Positions 16,110-23,526 of a stretch of DNA of 59,647 nucleotides are shown here, piece after piece. How positions within the stretch are numbered: the stretch's first letter is position 1; each line of letters begins with the position of its first letter. The notes under the pieces are model-generated. The model ran no database searches. It was not told where the DNA came from and saw only the letters and a program-made list of their open reading frames with translations. The translations under genes and the position numbers were made by a program. This stretch comes from an uncultured Pigmentiphaga sp. (GTDB lineage Bacteria; Pseudomonadota; Gammaproteobacteria; Burkholderiales; Burkholderiaceae_B): assembly GCA_937891425.1 (NCBI GenBank), contig CALAGD010000083.1:1-59647 (forward strand), given 5' to 3'.

Positions 16110-17525
16110 TCAGGCCGACGTTGCACTCGACTCTTCCTGTACATTGATGGCCGGCTCGCCGTGCATGCCGATCCTATGCCCGGAGGTCTCGGCATACTCT
16201 TCAAGCCGGTTGTACAACGTCTTCAGGCTGATCCCCAGCATCTCCGCAGCACGCTTCTTGACCCCACCACAGTGCTCCAGGGTCGCGAGTATCAGGCGAC
16301 GGTCTGCTTCGGCCAGTGGGGTACCCACGGGGATGCTGATGGTTGTTGCGTGTGGCCGCGACACGGGCTTGACCTGCAGCGGCACGACGCCCGGATACAG
16401 CACGCCCCCGTCCGCCATGATGAAGGCGCGCTGCACGTAATTCTTCAGCTCGCGCACGTTACCCGGCCAGCTGTGCGCGACGAGGTCGGCCAGCAGCTCG
16501 GGCGAAAAGACCTTGCTCGTTCGGTGCTCGCCGTTGAGCTGATCGAGGAAGCTCTGGGCAATGAGCTCGACGTCGCGCCCCCGCTCCCGCAGCGGCGGCA
16601 ACCGGATCGGAAACACGTTCAGGCGGTGATAGAGGTCTTCCCGCAGCTTGCCTTCCGCAATCGCGCGTTCCGGCAAGCGGTTGGTAGCCGCGATGATGCG
16701 TACATCACAGACTGTTTCACGGTTTACCCCGACACGCATGAACATCCCGGTTTCCAACACACGCAGCAGCTTCACCTGGAGTTCCACCGGCATTTCGGTA
16801 ATCTCGTCGAGGAATAGCGTGCCCCCGTCCGCCCGTTCGAAATAGCCCTTGTGCTGTCGATCGGCACCGGTGAAGCTGCCCTTCTCGTGCCCGAACATCT
16901 CGCTCTCGATCAGGTTGGGGGAAATGGCGCCGCAATTGACCGCGAGGAAGGGCTTCTTGCGTCGCAGGCTGAGCTCATGAATGGTCTGGGCGGCCAGCTC
17001 CTTGCCTGTACCACTGTCACCCACCAGCAGGACGGTAGCCTCAGTGGGGGCTACCTTGTTGATTTGATCGTACAAATTCTGCATCACGGGAGAATTGCCG
17101 AGCATGCGGCCGAAACGCCCGAACCGACGCAGCTCTCCCCGAAGCGTGCCGATTTCGGCCTTGAGATCTTTTGAACGCGGAATGCGATCGAGGATGGCCT
17201 TCAGACGCTGCATGTTGATGGGCTTGACCAAGTAATCAGCAGCGCCCAGACGCAAGGCATCGACCGCGCTCTCCACGCTGGCGTGACCCGTGATGAGGAT
17301 TACCTCGACCGGAACCTTGCTGTCGAGGTCGCGGAACAGGTCCATGCCGGAACCATCAGGCAACTTCAGATCAGTCAGAATGACATCCGGCGTCTGGCGC
17401 ACCATCTGGATCCGTGCTTCACGCAAATCCTGCGCAACGGCGACGGTAAGCCCCTCCCGCGATACGACCTCTGCCAGCATGGCACGCGTGTTGGCTTCAT
17501 CATCGACGATCAGAACATGGGGCAT
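16110..17525 (-). CDS. NtrC-type sigma-54 response regulator
   Basis: From ATG 17525 (AGGTGA seven bases upstream) the protein is 471 residues. It has an intact receiver (acidic pair DDE, phospho-Asp in DVILTDLKLPDGSG, Lys in VKPIN), an AAA+ domain (Walker A GDSGTGKE, sigma-54 contact loop GSFTGA, Walker B GGTLFLDEI) and a C-terminal Fis-type helix-turn-helix (GGVKKRAAEMLGISLKTLYNRL). When phosphorylated it should activate sigma-54 promoters. The kinase-like gene at 15266-16066 follows it on the same strand. It diverges from a second sigma-54 activator at 17759, and rpoN lies just beyond. Confidence 0.93.
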   Translation of the reverse strand: MPHVLIVDDEANTRAMLAEVVSREGLTVAVAQDLREARIQMVRQTPDVILTDLKLPDGSGMDLFRDLDSKVPVEVILITGHASVESAVDALRLGAADYLVKPINMQRLKAILDRIPRSKDLKAEIGTLRGELRRFGRFGRMLGNSPVMQNLYDQINKVAPTEATVLLVGDSGTGKELAAQTIHELSLRRKKPFLAVNCGAISPNLIESEMFGHEKGSFTGADRQHKGYFERADGGTLFLDEITEMPVELQVKLLRVLETGMFMRVGVNRETVCDVRIIAATNRLPERAIAEGKLREDLYHRLNVFPIRLPPLRERGRDVELIAQSFLDQLNGEHRTSKVFSPELLADLVAHSWPGNVRELKNYVQRAFIMADGGVLYPGVVPLQVKPVSRPHATTISIPVGTPLAEADRRLILATLEHCGGVKKRAAEMLGISLKTLYNRLEEYAETSGHRIGMHGEPAINVQEESSATSA

Positions 17526-17582
17526 GGCTTCACCTGCTTCAATTTGGGACAAAAGCCCTGGGCAGGGCAGCTGGAAACGAGA

Positions 17583-17617
17583 CTCCTACGGTACCCGATT
17601 TCCCGTATGCGTAGGAG
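17583..17617. promoter_or_regulatory. Inverted repeat between two divergent sigma-54 activators
   Basis: A perfect 8-bp dyad (CTCCTACG 17583-17590 and CGTAGGAG 17610-17617), 19 bp apart, lies in the 233-bp region between the activator genes. Its place suggests an enhancer-like site for one or both activators; this is inferred only. Confidence 0.4.
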
Positions 17618-17758
17618 CACCCGACTCAACCATCGGGTAACAAGATGCTGCAGATCAGCTGCGTATCCGCAGTAACCGGTGCGCCACGGTCGCCCATAGG
17701 CGGCCTGCGGGAAACACGCTACCATAAAGTCGTGGCGTCTCACCAGACAAGGATTTCT

Positions 17759-18790
17759 ATGAATCAAGTGGAACGCACCACTCCCTCGAAAAACGGGCAG
17801 GATCGCCCCCTGCCGGCAGCCGGCTCCTCCCGTGCTCAGCCCTTCGGGCTGCTCTATGGCCAGTCACCTCCCATGCAGGACCTGTATCAGCAGATTGCGC
17901 GGGTTGCCGCCACCAGTGCATCGGTGCTGGTCATCGGCGAAAGCGGCACAGGCAAGGAACTCGTCGCACAGACACTCCATGCCATGAGCCCCCGGTCCCA
18001 AGGCACGTTCGTACCGGTCAACTGTGGCGCCATTCCGGCAACGCTGATCGAGGCCGAACTGTTCGGCCACGAGAAGGGCAGTTTCACCGGTGCTTTGCAG
18101 CAGCAGCCAGGCTATTTCGAATGTGCGCACGGCGGTACCCTGTTCCTGGACGAAATCACCGAGATGCCGCTGGAGATGCAGACCCGACTGCTGCGCGTGC
18201 TGGAATCGGGCCGCTACCATCGCGTCGGTGGCACCCAGGAGTTGAGTGTGGACGTGCGTGTGGTCTCGGCTACCAACCGCGACCCGTACGAAGCAGTCGA
18301 GAAGGGCATCCTGCGCGAAGACCTGTTCTATCGTCTGGCAGTGTTCCCCCTGCACGTCCCGCCATTACGCGAACGGGGGGACGATGTGGTATTGCTCGCC
18401 AACCATTTTGTTGCGGAATTCAACAGTCGCAACGCTACCGCCAAGCATCTGTCGCAGCGATCGCTGCAGCTGCTGCAGAATTACGCTTGGCCGGGCAATG
18501 TACGTGAACTCCGGAATACCCTGTATCGCGCGTTCATCATGGCCGATGACCTGATCGAGCTGGAGCCGCCCGCACCGCCCTCCTCCCCCGTCCCACGTGT
18601 CACATTGAACGGTGGCCAGTTCCAGATTCCGGTTGGCATGAGCCTGGCCGACGCACAGCGCGAACTCATCATGGGGGTGCTGCAGCACTTTGCAGGCGAC
18701 AAGCGTGCAGCGGCGAAGGCACTCGGCATCAGTCTCAAGACGCTCTACAACCGCCTCGATGCTTACCAGGACACGCTGTCAACACACTGA
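17759..18790 (+). CDS. Sigma-54 activator without a sensor domain
   Basis: Starting at ATG 17759 (AAGGA seven bases upstream) the protein is 343 residues. A short, Pro/Ser-rich N terminus of about 30 residues leads straight into an AAA+ domain with GESGTGKE, the intact GSFTGA loop and GGTLFLDEI, then a Fis-type helix-turn-helix (GDKRAAAKALGISLKTLYNRL). There is no receiver, GAF or PAS domain, so like PspF it must be controlled by expression or by a partner protein. Its recognition helix is nearly the same as that of the divergent regulator (both GISLKTLYNRL), so both could bind the same sites. The longer frame from 17645 has no ribosome site. Confidence 0.9.
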   Translation: MNQVERTTPSKNGQDRPLPAAGSSRAQPFGLLYGQSPPMQDLYQQIARVAATSASVLVIGESGTGKELVAQTLHAMSPRSQGTFVPVNCGAIPATLIEAELFGHEKGSFTGALQQQPGYFECAHGGTLFLDEITEMPLEMQTRLLRVLESGRYHRVGGTQELSVDVRVVSATNRDPYEAVEKGILREDLFYRLAVFPLHVPPLRERGDDVVLLANHFVAEFNSRNATAKHLSQRSLQLLQNYAWPGNVRELRNTLYRAFIMADDLIELEPPAPPSSPVPRVTLNGGQFQIPVGMSLADAQRELIMGVLQHFAGDKRAAAKALGISLKTLYNRLDAYQDTLSTH

Positions 18791-18809
18791 AAATTGTTCT
18801 GACAATTTT
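18790..18809 (+). terminator. AT-rich hairpin at the end of the activator gene
   Basis: AAAATTGT, loop TCTG, ACAATTTT forms a perfect 8-bp stem that begins within the TGA stop codon. It may act as a weak terminator or transcript stabiliser; the stem is AT-rich and the downstream T tract is short. Confidence 0.4.
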
Positions 18810-18988
18810 GTAACCATGCATGACATGCCCCGCTTGGCTGGGGCAGCGAAACCTGACTCGACCACAAGGTAGTTTCTACACGGTTTGTAAACTTCGCGCA
18901 GCGCGCGGGCCTGCACGCGCTGTTCAGAATGAGTTGCCCACCCATCATGGGCCGCGCAATTCCCGTACCCGAGAGGAGTTGCCGGAAA

Positions 18989-19005
18989 TTGGCACGCAGT
19001 TTGCA
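18989..19005 (+). promoter_or_regulatory. Sigma-54 (-24/-12) promoter upstream of rpoN
   Basis: The word TTGGCACGCAGTTTGCA matches the sigma-54 consensus TTGGCACG-N4-TTGCA exactly, with correct GG-N10-GC spacing. It is 82 bases upstream of the rpoN start and in the right direction, with the activator gene ending 199 bases before it. Transcription of this rpoN is therefore probably sigma-54 dependent. Confidence 0.85.
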
Positions 19006-19087
19006 TGGTTCCTACCGCAAGCACGCAGACCACACATTGAACTCACGACAACAGGTCAGGCGCTAACACCAACTGCCGGAGGGAACA

Positions 19088-20548
19088 TTGATACATACTA
19101 CTTACGAGCTGCGTACCAGACAGCAGACGATACTCACCCCTCGCCTGCAACAGTCGGTGAAACTGTTGCAAATGTCGGCCGTGGAGTTCACCCAGGAACT
19201 GCGCAACGCGCTTGCAACCAACCCGTTCCTGGAAGAACCGGCAGAGGAAGAGGTGGCCGCCGGCACCGTGCGCGTCGAGAACCGGAGTGCACATGACGAG
19301 CCGGCTGCCTCCGACGTGGTAGCCGCGGAGCCACCCGCCGAACCCGTAGCGGCCGAGACCATCGACCCTTACGAGCACCATCCTGAATACCAGGGGGATT
19401 ATCCCACGGCGCGGCAGCACGGGAATGACGATGACCGCGCCGACCCGGGCGAATGGGCGCACTCGGGCCCCACCCTGCGCGAGCACCTGCACCAGGAACT
19501 GTCGGGCTATCGCGTGGGCGAGCGTGACCGCGTTCTCGCCGAGGTGCTGATCGAGGCTCTGGATGACGATGGCTACCTGCGCCAGGAATTTGACGAACTG
19601 GCCGAGATCACTGCCCTGCAGCCACCGCCCACCGAGAGCGAATGGCTGACCGCCTTACGCCTGGTGCAGCAGCTGGGTGCTCCCGGTATTGCCGCCCGCA
19701 CGTTGTCGGAGTGCCTGCGTCTGCAGCTGGCCGCCCTGGACCGCACGGTACCCGGCCGTGATCTGGCCATCCGGCTTGTCGATCAGTGCCTGGAGCTGCT
19801 GGCACGACGCAATCATGCGGAAATGATGAAACGGCTCGGCTGCACCGAGTCGGAGTTGCGCGAATCCTGTAGCCTGATTCGAAGCCTCAACCCCAAGCCC
19901 GGGCTGCAATATGGCACCGACGAAGCTCAACACGTCATCCCCGACGTGATCGTGCGCAAGGTGAAGGGGATGTGGGTTGTCGAGACCAATCCCGCGGTCA
20001 TGCCCAAGGCACGTCTGAATACCACTTACGCAGCCATGTTCCGCCAGGCCAGGGGCAACGACCGTGCCCCCATGGCGCAGGAGCTGCAGGAAGCCCGCTG
20101 GCTGATCCGCAACGTGGAGCAGCGCTTCACCACCATCCAGCGCGTCGCAGAAGCCATTGTCGCGCATCAGCGCTTGTTCTTCGAGTATGGCGAGGTAGCA
20201 CTCAAGCCCCTGGTGCTGCGCGAAGTCGCAGAGGAGCTGGGCCTGCACGAGTCCACGGTGTCACGCGCGACCGGCAACAAGTACATGGCTACACCGCGCG
20301 GCATTTTCGAGTTCAAGCACTTCTTCTCGCGCGAGCTCTCGACCGAAACGGGCGGCACCTGTTCGACGAGCGCGGTACGAGCTCTCATCCGCGAGTTGAT
20401 CGCCCGGGAAGATGCCCGCGCGCCATTGTCGGACGTTTCACTCACGCATGAGCTTGCGCGACAGGGCGTCATCGTGGCCCGCCGCACGGTATCAAAATAC
20501 CGGACGCTGATGAAACTGCCACCGGCGGAACTGCGTCGGCAGGGCTAA
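19088..20548 (+). CDS. rpoN: RNA polymerase sigma-54 factor
   Basis: The 486-residue protein has all RpoN regions: the Gln-rich activator-contact region I (RQQTILTPRLQQSVKLLQMS), an acidic region II (about residues 50-130), the core-binding region, the helix-turn-helix (LREVAEELGLHESTVSRATGNKY) and the RpoN box ARRTVSKYR near the C terminus. A TTG start at 19088 is chosen because GGAGGG sits five bases before it and the family start follows. It does not lie in the usual rpoN cluster (lptB, hpf, ptsN are absent) but next to two sigma-54 activators, and a sigma-54 promoter lies upstream. It may be a second, specialised copy. Confidence 0.95.
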   Translation: MIHTTYELRTRQQTILTPRLQQSVKLLQMSAVEFTQELRNALATNPFLEEPAEEEVAAGTVRVENRSAHDEPAASDVVAAEPPAEPVAAETIDPYEHHPEYQGDYPTARQHGNDDDRADPGEWAHSGPTLREHLHQELSGYRVGERDRVLAEVLIEALDDDGYLRQEFDELAEITALQPPPTESEWLTALRLVQQLGAPGIAARTLSECLRLQLAALDRTVPGRDLAIRLVDQCLELLARRNHAEMMKRLGCTESELRESCSLIRSLNPKPGLQYGTDEAQHVIPDVIVRKVKGMWVVETNPAVMPKARLNTTYAAMFRQARGNDRAPMAQELQEARWLIRNVEQRFTTIQRVAEAIVAHQRLFFEYGEVALKPLVLREVAEELGLHESTVSRATGNKYMATPRGIFEFKHFFSRELSTETGGTCSTSAVRALIRELIAREDARAPLSDVSLTHELARQGVIVARRTVSKYRTLMKLPPAELRRQG

Positions 20549-20704
20549 ACATGTCATGGATTTCGGCGACGTGGAACGTCCACACTGACCTCAGGTGTTA
20601 CGCGTCCCAACCACCATACGGCGGAACCAAATGTATCATCTGGTGTCTTCCAACCCTGCCGCATGCAGCCACCGCATGCGCATCCTGACCGACGGAGTGC
20701 ACCA

Positions 20705-21022
20705 ATGTTGAACGCCCTGATGAAATGGGTTTCGCTGCTGGGCACAGCGCTTCTGATTTCTGCCTGTGCCGCCACCGACACCACCCGTAATACGCTTGAG
20801 TATGCGGACGATGCGGCCGTTACCGCGCGCGTGAAACTGGCGCTGGCGCAGGACGACGCTGTCAGTGCGCTCGACACACAGGTGGAAACCTTCCGTGGCA
20901 TCGTTCAGCTCAGTGGCTACGCCGACTCGCGCGAACTGGCGGAACGTGCTGGCGTGATAGCCCGCAGCGTCGAAGGCGTGAAAGACGTTCGTAACGACAT
21001 TCGCATACGAACCCGCAACTAG
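20705..21022 (+). CDS. BON-domain lipoprotein
   Basis: From ATG 20705 (CGGAG upstream) the protein is 105 residues. A lipobox (LISAC, cysteine about residue 21) gives a lipid anchor, and a single BON domain follows: DDAAVTARVKLALAQDDAVSALDTQVETFRGIVQLSGYADSRELAERAGVIARSVEGVKDVRNDI. BON proteins (OsmY/DolP group) bind phospholipids or membranes and help keep the envelope intact under stress. It stands alone, 156 bases after rpoN. Confidence 0.9.
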   Translation: MLNALMKWVSLLGTALLISACAATDTTRNTLEYADDAAVTARVKLALAQDDAVSALDTQVETFRGIVQLSGYADSRELAERAGVIARSVEGVKDVRNDIRIRTRN

Positions 21023-21168
21023 TGACTCCCCACGTTCGTGGCCCTGGGCATGGCGCCCTAGAGCGCACCACGTTCACCTGGCAGGAGGTGGCGGCACCGT
21101 CAGCCGCCTGGTCATTGCGGCCGGCCGATGCCTGCCACACGGAAAGCAGCGCCCGGCCCGAACGAGAC

Positions 21169-22137
21169 TCATGCGGGTGCGTTGGGCGCGCGGTCGAGCC
21201 CACGGTTCGAGCCCTTGCGCCGGACCACTGCGTTGAGCAATGCAGCCTGCAACGCAGCCATGGTGTAGGGTTTTGGCAGTACCTCAAGCCGCAACCGCTC
21301 TTTGTCGATCCTGGTGTGATAGCCGTAACCTGATGCCACCACGATGCCAAGTTCGGGGTAATCCCGGCTGACCGCTTCGGCCAGCTCTGCCCCCGACATG
21401 CCGGGCAGCCCTACATCACTGCACATCACATCGAAGTCTTGCGCGGCCAGTGCCTGGATGGCCTCTTCGGCCGACGCAGCACAGATTACGCGGTGCCCGA
21501 GTGCCGCCAGCAGTTCGGAGGTGGCCCAGCGGGTATCCGCATTGTCTTCGACCAGCAGCACGCGCAAGGACGGCGCCGCGTTGCCGGACACTGGGCCGGT
21601 CGATTGACCCAAGGCTGCCCGGGAGACACCCTTCGCCGAGCAATCCGAGTTAGCAGGCGTGCCCTGCCTGGAGACAGGGGATACGGGTGCGATGGCATCC
21701 GACTTGGTGACCGTACGCAACATCCGGCGCTGTGCCTGATTATTCAGAATATGGCGCAGACGCCGCGACAGCTCGGTTGCGGCGCAAGGAAGATGCAATA
21801 GTGGATGTGGAACCCACCGGGCGGAATCGTCAGATTCCGCGCCATGTGCCATGCGTGGTGGCGCGTCTGTGCTTGCTGCTGCGGCATCGGTGATGTACAG
21901 CGTGTCGGTATCGGGCAGCTGTTCCATGACGAGTTCGGACAGCCGCATCTGATCGGTCTGGGACAGCGAGCAGGACACCAGAATGATGGCCGGTGGATGA
22001 CCGTTCGCGATACGTACAACGGCGCGTTCGAAGTCCGGCGCCCGGGCAACCCCGTACCCCTGCTCGACCAGCATGTCATGCAATGCCTTATGGGCCGAGG
22101 AGTATTCTCCAATCAACAGGATTTCGCTCCTCATCAT
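21169..22137 (-). CDS. Tandem receiver protein with a degenerate first domain
   Basis: The 322-residue protein has two receiver-like domains. The first (about residues 4-130) has lost the phospho-Asp: the position reads IILVSCSLSQ and the acidic pair is absent (ILLIGEYSSAH). The second (about 190-310) looks intact: VLLVEDNADTR, DVMCSDVGLPGMSG and LPKPYT. There is no output domain. It may work as a phospho-relay or as a partner that competes for a kinase. GAGGAGGGC precedes the ATG. It lies convergent with the rpoN-BON unit and may belong with the regulatory island to its left. Confidence 0.85.
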   Translation of the reverse strand: MMRSEILLIGEYSSAHKALHDMLVEQGYGVARAPDFERAVVRIANGHPPAIILVSCSLSQTDQMRLSELVMEQLPDTDTLYITDAAAASTDAPPRMAHGAESDDSARWVPHPLLHLPCAATELSRRLRHILNNQAQRRMLRTVTKSDAIAPVSPVSRQGTPANSDCSAKGVSRAALGQSTGPVSGNAAPSLRVLLVEDNADTRWATSELLAALGHRVICAASAEEAIQALAAQDFDVMCSDVGLPGMSGAELAEAVSRDYPELGIVVASGYGYHTRIDKERLRLEVLPKPYTMAALQAALLNAVVRRKGSNRGLDRAPNAPA

Positions 22138-22249
22138 GCCCTCCTCGCGTGCGGCCTGATACGTTCATATGCTAACCCATATTCCGTTGCATCCCGTCAC
22201 TCGTGTTACAGGTGCGAATGACGGGGGCCGCGAACGGAGGCGCCGGGCT

Positions 22250-23374
22250 TCAGGTAAAGAACGACTTTACCCGCTCTGCCCAGGATTTGCTATTGGGTGA
22301 GTGCTTCGAGCCGCCCTCGTTCAAGGACTCCGCAAACTTGCGCAGCAGGTCTTTCTGCTCTTCCGTCAGACGCACCGGAGTCTCCACGGTGACGTGGCAG
22401 TACAGATCGCCCGGATAGCTCGAACGTATGCCCCGAATGCCCTTGCCACGCAACCTGAAGGTTCTGCCGGTCTGGGTACCCTCGGGCACCGTGATCTCGG
22501 CCCGTCCCGTCAGCGTGGGCACCTCGATGGTACCCCCCAGTGCGGCCGTCGTGAACGGGATGGGCAGCTCGCAATGAAGGTCGTCACCATCGCGCTGGAA
22601 GATTTCGTGTTCCTTGATGCGGATCTCGACGTACAGGTCTCCGGGAGGGCCTCCGTTGATGCCCGGCTCACCATTGCCAGCCGACCGGATCCTCATGCCA
22701 TCGTCAATACCCGCTGGTACCTTGACCTGGAGCGTCTTGTTGCGTCGAACGCGCCCTGCTCCGTCGCAGGCGGTGCAGGGGTTCGGTATGACCTTGCCGC
22801 TCCCATGACAGGCAGGACAGGTCTGCTGCACGCTGAAGAACCCTTGTTGCATGCGGACTGCGCCCGACCCGCCGCAGGTACTGCAGGTGGCAGGTTGCGT
22901 GCCGGGACGGGCTCCCGTGCCATGGCAAACCTCGCAGGTTTCCCAGCTAGGTACGCGAATCTCCGTTTCGAACCCCTCGGCCGCCTGCTCGAGCGTAATC
23001 TCCATGCTGTAGCGAAGGTCAGCCCCCCGATACATCTGCGGACCACTGCTGCGTCGTCCGCCAAAAATCTCGCTGAAAATATCGCTGAAGGCGTCGCCAA
23101 AGGGCGAATCGCCAAATGGTGAGCCCGCCCCCATACCTGCTGCGCTCGGATCGACGCCCGCATGTCCGAACCGGTCGTAGGCTGCACGCTTTTCTTTGTC
23201 GGAGAGGATTTCGTAGGCGCGCTGAACGTCCTTGAAGCGCTCTTCAGCTTCCTTGTCGCCCGGGTTACGATCCGGGTGATACTTCATCGCCAGCTTGCGA
23301 TACGCTCGCTTGATTTCCTCGTCGGTGGCATTCTTGGCTACGCCAAGCACCTCGTAATAGTCGCGTGTTGCCAT
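22250..23374 (-). CDS. dnaJ: Chaperone DnaJ
   Basis: The 374-residue protein is a full type I J-protein: J-domain (residues 1-70) with the HPD triad in YHPDRNPGD, a Gly/Phe-rich linker, four zinc-binding CxxCxGxG repeats (CEVCHGTG, CSTCGGSG, CPACHGSG, CTACDGAG) and C-terminal peptide-binding domains. It hands unfolded proteins to DnaK and stimulates its ATPase. It follows dnaK after 152 bases that contain a strong hairpin, so dnaJ may be partly uncoupled from dnaK or be transcribed by read-through. Confidence 0.98.
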   Translation of the reverse strand: MATRDYYEVLGVAKNATDEEIKRAYRKLAMKYHPDRNPGDKEAEERFKDVQRAYEILSDKEKRAAYDRFGHAGVDPSAAGMGAGSPFGDSPFGDAFSDIFSEIFGGRRSSGPQMYRGADLRYSMEITLEQAAEGFETEIRVPSWETCEVCHGTGARPGTQPATCSTCGGSGAVRMQQGFFSVQQTCPACHGSGKVIPNPCTACDGAGRVRRNKTLQVKVPAGIDDGMRIRSAGNGEPGINGGPPGDLYVEIRIKEHEIFQRDGDDLHCELPIPFTTAALGGTIEVPTLTGRAEITVPEGTQTGRTFRLRGKGIRGIRSSYPGDLYCHVTVETPVRLTEEQKDLLRKFAESLNEGGSKHSPNSKSWAERVKSFFT

Positions 23375-23485
23375 TATCGCTGTAGAAACCTGTCAGGCAG
23401 AGTCAGGTACTTCTCTGCGCTCTGCAAATTCGCCGGAAGATTCCGGCTGTAAAAGGCCGGCATGACGCCGGCCACAAATGCAAAC

Positions 23486-23508
23486 GGCTGCCCGCACCGC
23501 GGGCAGCC
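23486..23508 (-). terminator. Hairpin between dnaK and dnaJ
   Basis: A perfect 10-bp GC-rich stem (GGCTGCCCGC with GCGGGCAGCC, loop of three) lies 18 bases past the dnaK stop. On the minus strand it is followed by GTTTGCATTTG, a weak T tract, so it may attenuate transcription into dnaJ. Confidence 0.6.
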
Positions 23509-23526
23509 CCCTGGATAGGGAAACGA

